In this document: positions 42,876-54,054 of the stretch, piece by piece
Layout of the letters: each line of letters opens with the position of its first letter
Position numbering within the stretch: the first letter of the stretch is position 1
Source of the DNA: Nilaparvata lugens
Taxonomy: Eukaryota; Arthropoda; Insecta; Hemiptera; Delphacidae
Length of the DNA: 64,000 nucleotides
Assembly: GCF_014356525.2 (NCBI RefSeq)
Contig: NC_052511.1
Span: 16,353,942 to 16,417,941, forward strand
Direction: 5' to 3'
Notes under the pieces: generated by a model
The model's database searches: none
What the model was told of the DNA's origin: nothing
Seen by the model: only the letters and a program-made list of their open reading frames with translations
Made by a program: the position numbers and the translations under genes

Positions 42876-44263
42876 CAGAATGTCCCATATGTGGAGTGTC
42901 AAACTGTGGGAAACAGTTTTATGGGTCGAAATGGAGAGAAAAATCAACAATTTTTTTCCTTCACCTACTGTCTAAAGTACTTACTTTACTCCCTGAAACA
43001 TAATACTAAAGTGTCACTTTTTCGCTCTCGGTAGTAAAAAACAGAAAAACTCCCTAGGGAGGAAAAGTGACTCCATTTAAATAACATGGGAAGCATCTCT
43101 ATTTCAAAAACTCACATTGTAATAGGTTAGAAGGTCTAAGCTCAGATGAGAAAGCATAATAGAGGTGTCTGTCATTGAGTCAACTGAATTCAATACAACA
43201 ACAAGAAATTTGATCAAGTCTTGAAATATGTTTGTATGATATTATATTCTTAATATTAGTAGACAATAAAAATTTATACAATTTTTAAAATATTTTTATC
43301 TATTCAAAATACCAGCCAACAAATATTTTTGATCAGCAATTCAAATCTGAAACGCGTGATCTGGAGTCAGCCATTTTTGGTAGCTGCTCAGCTGATATAA
43401 TTGTTACAACTTTTGCCGATAGATAGCGTAATCGGCAGTGGCAATCAGCCGACCGGTTTTTAGATTTTAGGTTATGTTGTTAGGAAACATTGTCACCAAT
43501 ACGTAAGTTTTAAAAATTATTTTATTTGCAGTTTCTATAAGAAAATGTAGATGATGGAGGAAAAATGTTGTGTACATCACGAGAAAAAAATACTTTTTCT
43601 CCCTCAGGAAAATTGTTGACCTCGGCTTCGCCTCGGGCTTCAAACTTTTTCCCACAGGGAGAAAAAGTCGTACTTTTCACTCCAGATATACAAATAACTA
43701 TTTCACAAGCGTTTCATTCACCTGATAGTCGCTATTTTGTATTTTTACAGTTTGACCGATTACATTCATACTTAGAATGATTCTTAGTTTGGTCAAGGTC
43801 AAGACCTAGTCAAAAGAAAAAGGATAAAAAACATTTCAGTTCGATAATACGTTATAACATGGCAATCATTTAAAAATTAAAAATAAAAATGACTAGAAAA
43901 TTGTAAATTCCATAAAAAAAATGTCAAGAATGCTTTATTGTGGCCCTTTTTATTGCAAATTGGATGGTGTGATTGACGAAACTTAATTTATTGAATCAAT
44001 AAATAAATAAAACAATCGGACGAGGGATATCACTACAGCATGGATCAGTAGCTTGAAAAACTTGGAATCAGTGGTCAAAATTAGACTAGATTTCATGTTC
44101 GGTCAAACTGTTCTTTAGAAATTCAAATATACTGAAAAATTACAAAATGACGGATATGTGGTAAATGAAACGTTTTCCGAGAAAATGCTGATTCTGATTT
44201 TCCTCTAATTCGACCCATAAAATTATCTACCAGAGTTGAGCATCTCACCTATGGGATACTCTG
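42876..44263. mobile_element. 1.4-kb TIR element containing repeat family C copy 2
   Basis: The left end CAGAATGTCCCATATGTGGA pairs with the reverse complement of the right end, CAGAGTATCCCATAGGTGAG. Further in, CAGTTTTATGGGTCGAAATG pairs with an ATTTTATGGGTCGAATTAG block, giving imperfect terminal repeats of about 75 bp. TA dinucleotides adjoin both ends. The CAGxxTxTCCCA start resembles a widespread insect transposon terminus. No transposase frame was found. The 42954-43693 interior matches 34171-34866. Confidence 0.7.
43415..43436 (+). repeat. Short hairpin in family C, copy 2
   Basis: GCCGAT ... ATCGGC, equivalent to 34588-34609 (GCCGAC ... GTCGGC). The C-G pair of copy 1 is a T-A pair here, preserving the stem. 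The next inner pair is lost. Confidence 0.75.
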
Positions 44264-44330
44264 AATATAGCCAATAATATATTGATACATAGTTGGGCAT
44301 ATTCACTACGAATTTCTCAATAATTATTGA

Positions 44331-44368
44331 ATTGATGATCAATTATCAATAACTATTGATCATCAGGT
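44331..44368. repeat. Short palindrome
   Basis: TTGATGATCAAT and ATTGATCATCA(G) arms around an AT-rich loop. Probably a minor foldback. Confidence 0.6.
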
Positions 44369-44699
44369 TATCATATTGCGTGCTAAGCTACAAGTCATCA
44401 TTACACACTGACTTACCTGATCAATTAAATTTTTATTGCCTCTAAAAAAACTGAAATACAGATTGATTTGTAATATACTTAGAATTAGCACCTAGATCAT
44501 GAATAGTTATGGGAATTAATATAAAAAACAGATAACTTCTTCCATGACATTTCATAATCCTCTCACTCCATTAGAAAACCCTATTTTCGTCTGCTGCTGA
44601 ATCATACTTTAAAATTTATGGAGAATTTTCATCCGGAAGAAAGAATGGTCAACCTACGCTAATATCTGGCTGGCACACAGATAGTGAATGGCTTCATTC

Positions 44700-45360
44700 T
44701 ACATAGTAGATATTCGCGTCTAGTTTGTTCTTGCCGGCTCTGTTTTCCGCTTTCTTTGCTCTAGAGAAAAGTGAAAAAAATGTAAGAAGCAGGCGGTGAT
44801 GAGAGAAAGGAAGAGCCAAGCGGAAGGAAGCGGGCGGACGGAGTGGGCAAAGAGAAAAACCACCCTCTTATACAAAGCTTGGGTAATGTAGCGGAAGAAT
44901 CATGCCAGCAGAAAGTATTAAAAGAAAGGGAGCTTTCTGTGGTAGTACCCCCTTGTGGTACCCCTGTTCCTCCACCCCCTGCCCGGCGCACACTTCAAAA
45001 CACAATTCGATTGGTTCTAATCTTGCGCGGTGCTTGGAGACGGCCTCATACAGAAACGGCGAAGAACAAGACATTAAAAATGTTGGCTCAACAAGCAACG
45101 CACTTGCTGCAGAAGAACAATTTGCGGCCGTGTAAAGTGCCTATTATAGAACGCGAATAAATCACGTGACCACCCGCCTTTCCCGCCAAAACCGTTCCGC
45201 CGAAACCTTTCGTTTCCCGCGCGCACCTAGATCAGTGCTACATTATCGGCAGCCGCCAATGAATGGCGATATTTTTTATTTTTTATCGTCATTTTCGACT
45301 GAAATGATGATTTTAGCCGTTTTCGGACCCGGAAAGGGAAACATTCAAAACATTTAATTT
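44700..45360. promoter_or_regulatory. CpG-containing regulatory-like island
   Basis: Richest CpG patch of the right half of the window. It holds TCACGTGAC (45162-45170), the perfect E2F-type TTTCCCGCCAAAA (45179-45191) and a second TTTCCCGCG (45213-45221), with ATTGG/CCAAT words nearby (about 45008 and 45254). GCCGCCAATGAATGG at 45251-45265 provides an ATG opening a 32-codon frame without recognised domain. Frames at 44761-45160 on both strands also lack motifs. It could be a promoter of a gene whose exons are not recognisable here. Confidence 0.4.
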
Positions 45361-46185
45361 AAAACTGTGAGGGTTACAGTCGAAGGAGCGCCAATATGAG
45401 GCAATTATGATTATTATTCCTTGCCAAAAACGGTGCAAAGAAAATGAAAACGTTTGTAGATAATATTTCACGTGATATTTTAACGTTTGCCTCCATTTTG
45501 AAGCGTCATTTAAAGAGTAGTCTAAAGAGTTCTCTAAAGAGTCATTCCCTCAGAGAATAATATATAGTATATTTTAGGCCCAAGAGTATTGGTGCTAAAT
45601 ATCAATAATACTGGAAACCTTCCACACTAGTCTATATTGAATTATTAGAAGATTATGGGTTTACTGGGAATTCAAAAATCGCGATGATTTCTACGTGTTG
45701 GGAAACATCACGATCATTGTCTCTAAATAACATCTTCGTCTCATAGCTGGAGAATCAATCGTTTTTTGTTCATTCTTATCTAGATTTCGAGTGGATTGAA
45801 GTAACAAATAAAGGCTCCTCTATTGATAAATCATTAAGTTCACTATGACGGATAATTTATTAATTATAATGACGAGTAATATTAATTCATAAGTTCACTA
45901 TGACGAGTATCGCTGGACTTTCTGACTTATGAAAATGAGAGCCGTTCAGAACAATAAATATTAAAAAAAAATTCTAGCAGAAAAACAGTTATTGATTTTA
46001 GAATTTCTAGCAAAATCACAGCCCAATTCGACTACAAGATTAGAAAAATGAATGATGTAATGAAATGTGTCATATCCTGGTAGCTCACTGTCTTATGAGT
46101 GAGTAGTCTTCAACTCTGCATAATAAATTATATTATTGTATATTATGATATTGTACTTTACTTTAATATTGTAATTCAATATATT
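45361..46185. other. Unassigned sequence
   Basis: No gene recognised. Short duplications: TAAAGAGT three times at about 45512-45540, and TAAGTTCACTATGACG twice near 45833 and 45891. Confidence 0.4.
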
Positions 46186-46310
46186 ATTGTTTTATTTATT
46201 TATTTATTCATTCATTCATTCATTTTTATTGTATAAGATACTATAACCATAATACAATTATTACATTGGAGGGAAAACTAGGCAGAGCCTGTACTATTTC
46301 ATTCCAAAAA
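46186..46310 (-). mobile_element. Non-LTR retrotransposon 3' end, family T1
   Basis: Minus strand: hairpin TTGGAATGAAATAGTACAGG ... CCTAGTTTTCCCTCCAA (46266-46307), then a tail with ACAATAAAAATGAATGAATG and (AATA)n. Loop word AGGCTCTGCCT relates to the family T1 loop. Confidence 0.6.
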
Positions 46311-46940
46311 TTTTGATAAAACGTTTATGTTGTCCAAAAGTCAAGGTTATGTAATCATACACTGCTTCGTCACTTGATTTTCGGTCCAGGAATGATGATT
46401 CGAAAATTTTGAATTTTCAAGGTTGATTTTATATTTTAAACGAATCACAGAATTCAAATCAAATGAAAAAATGCTTCATAATAAGTTAAGAACTTGAGAA
46501 ATATTTATTTACAATGAAAATGGCACTGATTTAATAACATTGACAGATAAAATAAGGTATATTATAATAAGGTAGTCCTTGTGCTATTTTTCTTCCAAAT
46601 TTATAGGTGACAAAGTTCAAGATAAGGTTAGAATTCTGATTCAAATTAAACATGAAAACTATAAATTTTGAATTTAGATTACTTGATTTGATAAATTAAT
46701 CAGAAAAATTCCACTCAATTACCACTGGCAACGAATAATATTGAGAAAATTTGGAGCCATTTGTGGCAACTTGTTGGAACAAATTTGTGTTATAATAATT
46801 ACATCATAGTCATCTTAAGCGTTGATTATAGTAAAACTGATCAGATTGTGTACTGAGTACAATAATTTCCAAAGAAAATCATCATTGAGCCTCTCTCACA
46901 AAGCCACAACTTGGAACAAATAAAACTTTAATTAAACGAG
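46311..46940. other. Unassigned AT-rich sequence
   Basis: No gene or bounded element recognised. Confidence 0.4.
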
Positions 46941-46949
46941 CCGAACATG

Positions 46950-47650
46950 TCACAACGAAATTGGAGTTGGTCAGGAGCAAATGTCATTGGGGTTGAGGTT
47001 CGTCATCAGGGTGATGAGAGGGATTACAAAGGAGTGAGGGGAAGGGAGGGGTTCGCTGTTTGTTCAGAAGTTGCGGAGCGCATTCGGTCATCATACAGTC
47101 ATCATACTTTGTATTCCACATCCAACTAATGGACAGAACCGAGACCGATGTCATCTCTCTCCGAGACAGAAATATGCTGCCGAGATGCGAACGTATAACG
47201 ATATCTGGATAACCGAAAAAAACTTAATACATTCTGGCCACATTCTGTCTCCCCTATGATATTTCGATTTAAACACTGTCTATATCCTTATATTTATACG
47301 GTCTCCCCTCTTTTGACCACAGCACCACGACGACCTTACTCCCTTCACCCGACATCGAAGATTGAAATGCTCTATGTGGTCTGCATATTAGCCTCCACCA
47401 ATTCCATCACTGTCTTTCTCTAACGTGTCCTCCACACTCCCTCACAAAAAGGTGTCAGTTCCGAGTTTTGAGAAGAAATGTAAAATAAAAATAAACGACG
47501 ACTGGGTGATGAGGACTCGGCCGTAGGGTCTGAATTTTATTGCGTTTTTTATTCAATAAAATATACGCGCCCTTCCTGTTGGATCTCGACCTCCCTTTTT
47601 CCGAACGCGTTTTTCACCAGACTCGTGCAACATGTTCCACTCATATTTTC
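46950..47650. other. Less AT-rich island
   Basis: Frames at 46947-47129 and 47071-47259 have no recognised domain. Some CpG-containing words (ACGCGCCCTTCC, GAACGCGTTTTTCACC) occur near 47560-47620. No repeat signature. Candidate unique or conserved sequence. Confidence 0.3.
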
Positions 47651-49465
47651 ATGCGTTCTGTTGCACTTTCTTCGGAGTTTGTTTGCGCCAGTGCTTCAAC
47701 CCGCGTTTCAAAGTGATTCAACCAACTTATAAGAGTCGTTTGCCATCTCAACGATTTGTGAAACTTGGCTAAACACTGAATCAATCGCTGTTATAAATAT
47801 TTAGTATCCATTAAGAATTTATAAATTTTTCTATTTTTATGGACAACCGACCATCGTCTGTCCATATTGATAATTTCAATACTTGGCCAAATAAATTCGT
47901 GTGGTTCAGATCACATGTTTCAGATTATGAATAATTCACACTCATAATTATTGTTCTAGTTGATTTATTTTCATAGGGATACTTCGACTATTTTTGTATG
48001 AGCACTCTCACATTGATAATAATTATTTCAATGCACAACCATTAATTACAACTTACACAACCGATAAAACAGATTCGAACTAGAATGATAGATCAAGTAT
48101 CTGAGAAAAAACCATTGAGAGTGTTCATTGAACATATATTTTATATTGGAACTCAGATTTCAACTGATGATTACTTTAATCTACTATTAATTATTTCATC
48201 TTCGATGTCACTGTAATGAGTATCACACTGGTGATGAGCAGTTTGATTGATTCAACTTTTCAATTATTTGAGGGTATCAGAGAATGTAAGTACTGCAAAG
48301 CTTGAAATTTATTTATTCTCCACATCCTAGAAGTTAACTGAGAATTCGTAACTTGGGATAAATATATTTGTTTTCAATAATTTCAAGCGTGATGCTGCAT
48401 AAATGGCAAGGTAAGAACTGCCATGATGATTACCAACCACCGCAATGGAGACTGTAGACATAGTAAAGAAGCTGCATAAAATGTTTGATAATTCGAATAA
48501 ATCTCTAGTAAATACTTTGATAGGTCTCCCTCTCCAATTCATTTCAAATATAGGCAAATCCCAACTCAGCTACAACTTGATCTCCACTTTATTTTACCCA
48601 GGAATTAATGGCTTGAGAAAACCGTTGCAGGGCGTAAAATGATTTTATTACTTCATGGATCGCAGAATCTAGCCATTGCTAGAGGCATAACTACTGGACA
48701 AATTCTGAGTCATTTTATTGCGATTTCGGTCTTGTTGACATGCTGCAATGTTGCAGCGGAGTGAGGCACTGGCAACCACGCAACTTGACCAACTATCAGT
48801 TTTATAGCCGTGTTTAGTGCAGTCCTTGACAGACAAGGCCGTTTTCATGACTCTTCAATTGCAATAATTTATAGATCTGAGTCCGATAGAGATGAATATT
48901 TGAGAGAGGAGTTGGCATGGTTGAATTAGGTCGAGGAAATAGTTTTTGTCAATAGTTCTCTTGATAGCGAACAATAATTTATAAAATCTGACACAGTGTT
49001 CATTTTTGATAGATGACTACAACTTTGTTTTTCATCATCCATAATGTATTATTTTGCAGGGTCTACTGAAAATACTTGAGGACAATAATGTAAGACTACC
49101 GTAAGACAACAATAATTGGGCCATGTACAATTTCCCTGTCCATTTGATGCACCACGCTATTCTTTCATGCAATCAATTAAATGTTGAATGTAGATTGAAG
49201 ATTATCCATAATGGTTGTATCAATCCAAAATTACGAATCTATTCATTGTAGTCGAGAAAGTATTTGCTTTCTTGCACTATAGTAGTTCTTCTTGTACTGG
49301 TACAAGAAAGTACGTTTCTTCATAGATGGAAGATGAAGGTGTGAATGTCTATTCATTCGGTTCATTATTTGTCATTGATTTTTGTGTGTTTTGAATTATT
49401 GTAAATTGAGTGTTTAATAGAAGAATGCTGGAGTGACACATAACCTAGCTACATTTGAACTGTTG
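47651..49465. other. Unassigned sequence
   Basis: No gene is supported. A minus-strand frame at 48327-48557 includes FTMSTVSIAVVGNHHG. A similar DNA word (ATCATCATGGC on the minus strand) occurs near 56955-56975, but no protein family was recognised. Confidence 0.35.
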
Positions 49466-49560
49466 TGAAAATTAGAAGTGGAACCGTTTTGGGTGTAAGC
49501 CTGTGGTATTATTCTGTAAGTTGTGTAACTCTGAATGATTAAATAAATAAATTATTGTTT
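49466..49560 (+). mobile_element. Degenerate non-LTR 3' end, family T1-like
   Basis: GTTTTGGGTGTAAGCCTGTG resembles the T1 loop, and is followed by TGAATGATTAAATAAATAAA. The enclosing stem is largely lost. Confidence 0.4.
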
Positions 49561-51000
49561 CAGAGCTGTCCATTATTGTCAATGATTGCACACACCTACT
49601 TCGATATATGTCATTTATGCATCACATCTAACCAAACCCTAATTGGAAAAATGCCTCTAAAACATCAATGTATGCTGGGTAACGTAATAAAATGCATGAA
49701 ACAATCAAAGAATAAAAAAACCAATAGTTTTTCAGTTATTTTTACCTTCCTCACAATTCCACTCCCCTGAGCCTGTAATATGTAGATTAATAACAAAAGG
49801 TTATATTATTTGGAAGAGTATGGATGAAAATTGATGAATGATTCATCAACGATGTTCCATTTTCTCTTTGAGACCGAAGTCTTCCGGTATTTTCGGCACC
49901 GGCTTTTTTTGGGACGATTACAATCTCCAAGGGTTTTGTCAGAAGCGGATGGCTGGGGTTCACAAATTTTGTGTAATTTTTTTACTATATCCTAGAGATG
50001 GGAGTGGGTGGGAATGAAGGGGTGTGGCATGAAGCAGGTGACAAATGAGTTGGAGATTGCGTGGCCAGTCCTAATTAGAGGCTCCAACAAGATTGATTCC
50101 GAGTTTGATGAGATATCGAAATTTAAACACAGTTCTGGTAGGCGGGACGCGGAGTGCTGCTCTGAAGATTAATCCAACGATGAATGAGGATGTGGCGGAC
50201 GAGAGAGAGTGAGTGAGAGAGTGAAAGGTAACAAGAAGGAGAAGAAAGAGGAAGGAGACAGGTGAAACATACAGCACGCAAGTTGCTTACCTGTATAGTA
50301 TGAGACACACCTACTAGGAATCCCCTCACTATCCGCTCATTTCTCAACTGTCACCAAAACTCTAGTCTGCAAATCTAATTCTCACCAAACACTAAAAAAA
50401 ATCCACTCCTAGACTTCCTTTGAGAAAAAATCGCCCAAAAATTATCCGTTATTCCCTCTGTTATTGATTGTTCGCAACCTGTTCCGGAAAAAGGTCACAT
50501 AAAAAATGGGATAACTGTATGGTGTCGAAATATGAAAAATCTACGTCACAGGATGATGGATTCAAGGATGTGAGGAATATGTGATTAGTCGTCATCTTTC
50601 AAGCGCTCCATTTTTGGGCCAGTTTCTTCGAGACTGTGGTTTAAAGTAAGTGCAACCCATGATTAGAGCCTCAGTTTGTGTCTGGAGAAATTAAAGTTTT
50701 TTGGGTAAACAGCATAGTTATTTTACCCTTTCCCAACTAAAATAGTAAGAAATGATTATTATATTCTAGATTTTCAATGTTTTCTAGCTGTCTCTAAATT
50801 GGAAACAAATCAGTTGGAGATACACCCGAATTGGTTCGTATGGCTTGTATTGAATGGAGTAGCTTCCTTCAAAGCCTTGATGAGACATTGTATCGTTGAG
50901 AACAATACATTATTATATTAGGAGGGAACAGATCTGTGTTGTCAACTGCGGTGGTAATTAGCGTGTCACTTTTATTTAAGATAGCTTTCCTTTTGTGGGT
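49561..51000. other. Unassigned sequence
   Basis: No gene is supported. The 49975-50260 part is purine-biased (GAGAGAGTGAGTGAGAGAGT), yielding serine/leucine-rich minus-strand frames. Confidence 0.4.
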
Positions 51001-51004
51001 AGTT

Positions 51005-51070
51005 CTATTTATTTATTCAATGATACATGAGTGAGTGCAACAGGCAAAGCCCAAAAAGCACTCATGACAA
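51005..51070 (-). mobile_element. Non-LTR retrotransposon 3' end, family T1
   Basis: Minus strand: CATGAGTGC ... GCACTCACTCATG hairpin (51026-51066) enclosing TTTTTGGGCTTTGCCTGTT, followed by a tail ATTGAATAAATAAATAG. The loop matches the other T1 copies while the stem sequence differs. Confidence 0.65.
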
Positions 51071-51454
51071 TATTGGTGAATTATACAATAGAATTAACTT
51101 ACAAGTGTAAAAGTATCAAGTATTTAGAATAGATTAAACAAATATAGGGAATCAAAGTATTTTTCGCATTCTATGATCATGGGTGAATTACATAGTGGAA
51201 TAAATAGTATGGTTATAGTACAGTGACTAAATTATATAGAATAGATATTGTAAAGTAAAATTAGATTGAAAAACTATCCTACCCTTGATTCCTATTACGG
51301 GAGGAAAGGTAGAAGAGCCAAATTAGTGGTACATAACATAATTAATATTAATTTGAATTTGTGAACAATTAAACAAATCCATTTCGAATTCATTTTTATA
51401 AGTAAGCATCATTTGCTCCTTCACAAATCATTAATTGAACGTGAATTTAGTCAG

Positions 51455-51520
51455 GATTCAATTCAATTCAATACAAGACTCTTTATTGGTTCTTCAAGAA
51501 AGAACATTTATACAAAAAAA
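51455..51520 (-). mobile_element. Non-LTR retrotransposon tail
   Basis: Minus strand AGAACCAATAAAGAGTCTTG followed by TATTGAATTGAATTGAATTG: AATAAA plus a short (TTGAA)n tail. Confidence 0.5.
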
Positions 51521-52240
51521 AACGTTCAGCCAGAATACAAGAAACCAATCACCTGCAAGGAAAATCCTGTGCGCAGGTGAGAGTTGCTAATACAATTGAA
51601 TACAAGTCATTGAGAACTTACAAAAGATATGAGATAAGAAATTACATAATAAAGGAAGAAGAGAAGAGAGAAAGGAAGAAAAGAGAAAAAAAGAGAGATG
51701 GCAAACATAATATTGAAACAAAGAGAAGAGTCACTCGAAAAGTATGTTCTCAATTTTACTGGTAATTAGCTATTCAATAGTTGTTCTTCTTTTAAGGCAA
51801 TGTAACAGAATTTCCATTAATATGTTCAGTAAGGTAATCTGGAATTTTATTGATTAATTCATTAGCTAGGTAAAAGTATTGTCTCCGGCAAACATTAAGA
51901 TCCATTCTTATATTTTCAAACCTATTCCTGGAAGGTTGTTAATTGAGGTTTGATTCACGGAATAGAACACGGATTATAATATACTGTCAGTAAATATAAT
52001 ATGAGGACTACAGTATGAAGATCACAGAACAATAATTCAGATTAGTTGAACAGTAGTTGATGAGGATTTAAATAAATAGAGACATACAGAGAGACAGATA
52101 CATTATGTCAAAGCCTATTATAGTAACTGTCAGTAGCTCTCAATACTATATTCGCGTATCGGATTGATTGTATAGTAGAAATGACAATGAATAATGAAGA
52201 TTTTAATTCGAAGAAAATATTAGACGTCATAAGAGGGACG
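51521..52240. other. Unassigned sequence
   Basis: No gene is supported. A 62-codon frame at 51577-51765 is K/R/E-rich because of an AGAGAA-type purine run (51655-51730). Confidence 0.4.
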
Positions 52241-52249
52241 TGGACATGG

Positions 52250-52600
52250 ACAAGCTAATCCATTTATCCCGACTGATTTATTTCTCCGGGACAAAGTCGT
52301 CGACTCAAGTTTTGTAGTACGCCCCCCGCCCCCTGAACCCCCTGTCCACCATTACGTCTTGGTACGCCCCCCAGCCAGGGGCCAAGCGCAATATTAATCG
52401 TTTAACATGTCAGACCCATAAAAGAAAGCCGGCGAATAGCATGAAAAATGAGCTGCTTTGATTGTAGTCTTCTGCTGTAGCCATCCTGACTTTTTTCCAT
52501 AGCAATTGTAGGGGATCTTAGATTGGAAAATGTGCTTCTTAATGTTTTCGCTTTCTTATCTCCGGCGCGAAAATAAAAGGGGAACGCAGAGAATCTGAAT
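52250..52600. other. Less AT-rich island
   Basis: Has two TACGCCCCCC words (52319 and 52362) and TCCGGCGCGAAAATAAAAGG near 52559. No frame or repeat recognised. Candidate regulatory or unique sequence. Confidence 0.3.
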
Positions 52601-52924
52601 CGCAGTCCAAAGCATTGATCCCTCCTAATGGAGAAGATGCCGAACGCTGTAATTCACGCTGCTTCACCAATGCGCTTCCAGAATAGTGGTTTACAGGTTC
52701 ACTTTGACATTTTCATTTCAGCTTCAGTGTCCTTGGACAATAATTCTGTAACAGTACTGGTGCGAATAAAACGCAAAAGTCGCGGTGTAGATTTTGGGTT
52801 CGATCGGTACCACCAATCAGCTATCAATGAGATAAACGTTTGAATGTCATCCTGGTGAACGGAAATCAAGACGTGAGCGTACTGTTCATTCATTTATTAA
52901 TTGATTCATTAAATTCATTGAATT
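52601..52924. other. Unassigned sequence
   Basis: Overlapping frames at 52628-52893 on both strands lack recognised domains. It ends in TTCATT-type words next to repeat E. Confidence 0.35.
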
Positions 52925-53018
52925 CGAGCATGACATTACACAAAAATAACATCTTAAATATAAGAATTCTCACCAATTTAGAAACAATATATTCTCATAT
53001 TTTCCTTCAGTCAATTAA
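52925..53018. repeat. Dispersed repeat E, copy 1, left half
   Basis: ACATTACACAAAAATAACAT and AAATATAAGAATTCTCACCA match 54055-54145. The repeat is interrupted by the Helitron at 53019-53504 and continues at 53505. Confidence 0.8.
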
Positions 53019-53504
53019 TCTCTATTTATAAGAATGAATGTCAGTTTGTATGTTAGTTTGTTTCTTCTCTATAGACTCGGAAACTACGTGACAAAACGGC
53101 ATGAAACTTTGGGAATATGTTGTGTGAATATTGGGGATGGCTTAATCAGGAATTTTAATTGGGGGGGCTAATGATAATTATATATTGATCCATTTTACAG
53201 ACCTATGTTTTCGAAATTGTCGGCCGAGCGGCTAACGTAGAACGGGAAGATTATCATGATTCAAGATCATGTTGTTATAATGTGATTTAGCATCTAAACT
53301 TACCAGCTGTAATAACCACGTGACTATGTGATAAAACTCTGTGTTTACTGGTATTAAAACGGTAGTTTCAAGCACATAGGAAGTCCGTATTGAGATGTAA
53401 ATGAAAATAATTGTAAGATAAATTTCATGATTCACCAAATAAAGGCAAGTGTGACATGAGATACATTGACTTTTTTGCGGTACGAAGTTCGCCGGGTAAG
53501 CTGG
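53019..53504 (+). mobile_element. Non-autonomous Helitron-like element
   Basis: Starts TCTCTATTTATAAGAATGAA after host A (53018) and ends GTTCGCCGGGTAAGCTGG before host T (53505). The 3' hairpin GCGGTACGAAGTTCGC lies just inside, similar to the end of the element at 8718-9396. Interior contains AGACTCGGAAACTAC and ATGAAACTTTGGGAATATG. 486 bp, no Rep/helicase frame. An uninterrupted paralogue of the target is present at 54141-54160, which fixes both ends. Confidence 0.85.
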
Positions 53505-53590
53505 TTAAAAATAAATTAATTGGACAAGTAAAGCTCCATTGAATGGAATCGACTTGACAATATGAAAACCACTAATTATACATCTATTTA
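53505..53590. repeat. Dispersed repeat E, copy 1, right half
   Basis: TTAAAAATAAATTAATTGGA and CTCCATTGAATGGAATCGAC match 54151-54160 plus 54931-55000. Confidence 0.8.
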
Positions 53591-53622
53591 TACATTGATA
53601 GATGCAATATAATTCTCAACTA

Positions 53623-53690
53623 TGAATGATTGGGGAAGGAACAACAGGCTTAAAGCCCAAAACTGTTCTTTTCCCAAATTTGGATAAAAA
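53623..53690 (-). mobile_element. Non-LTR retrotransposon 3' end, family T1
   Basis: Hairpin at 53630-53677: minus strand TTGGGAAAAGAACAG ... CTGTTGTTCCTTCCCCAA enclosing TTTTGGGCTTTAAGCC. Strong two-level stem. Tail AATCATTCATAG. Confidence 0.65.
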
Positions 53691-54054
53691 TTGTCCAAAA
53701 ATAGATTAGGTTTATCACTTTGTCCAATGTGAAACTGTTCATACACATGTTACAATATTTTTGTGTTACATGAAGATCGATCACGGCCGTGACTTACACT
53801 GAAAGATCAATATCGACCTGACCGTTCCGTCCGGAGCCCAAAACTGTACAATTATTAGCTATCTTTGATTTGACATTCAGTGAAAATGTTTAGTTTGGTT
53901 TTTTGTGGTTCTATATTTTATAATTTAATGTATTAAATGAGGTTCTACATTTGTACTTCCCAATTATAAACAATTCAAAAGCCCGAATATTGGGAGAATT
54001 GAATCAAAGACAATTTCCATTGGTTGGAGCTAATCGAAATGTTTTCAATTGAGA
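53691..54054. other. Unassigned sequence
   Basis: No gene or repeat recognised. GAGCCCAAAACTGT near 53836 is a loose match to the T1 loop. Confidence 0.4.

Noticed and set aside
48327..48557. Minus-strand frame compared with an insect chemoreceptor C-terminus
   Set aside because: The resemblance is vague; the expected conserved terminal motif is absent.
52790..52815. GGTTCGATCGG as a tRNA or SINE B box
   Set aside because: The flanking bases do not form a T stem and no A box lies at the right distance.
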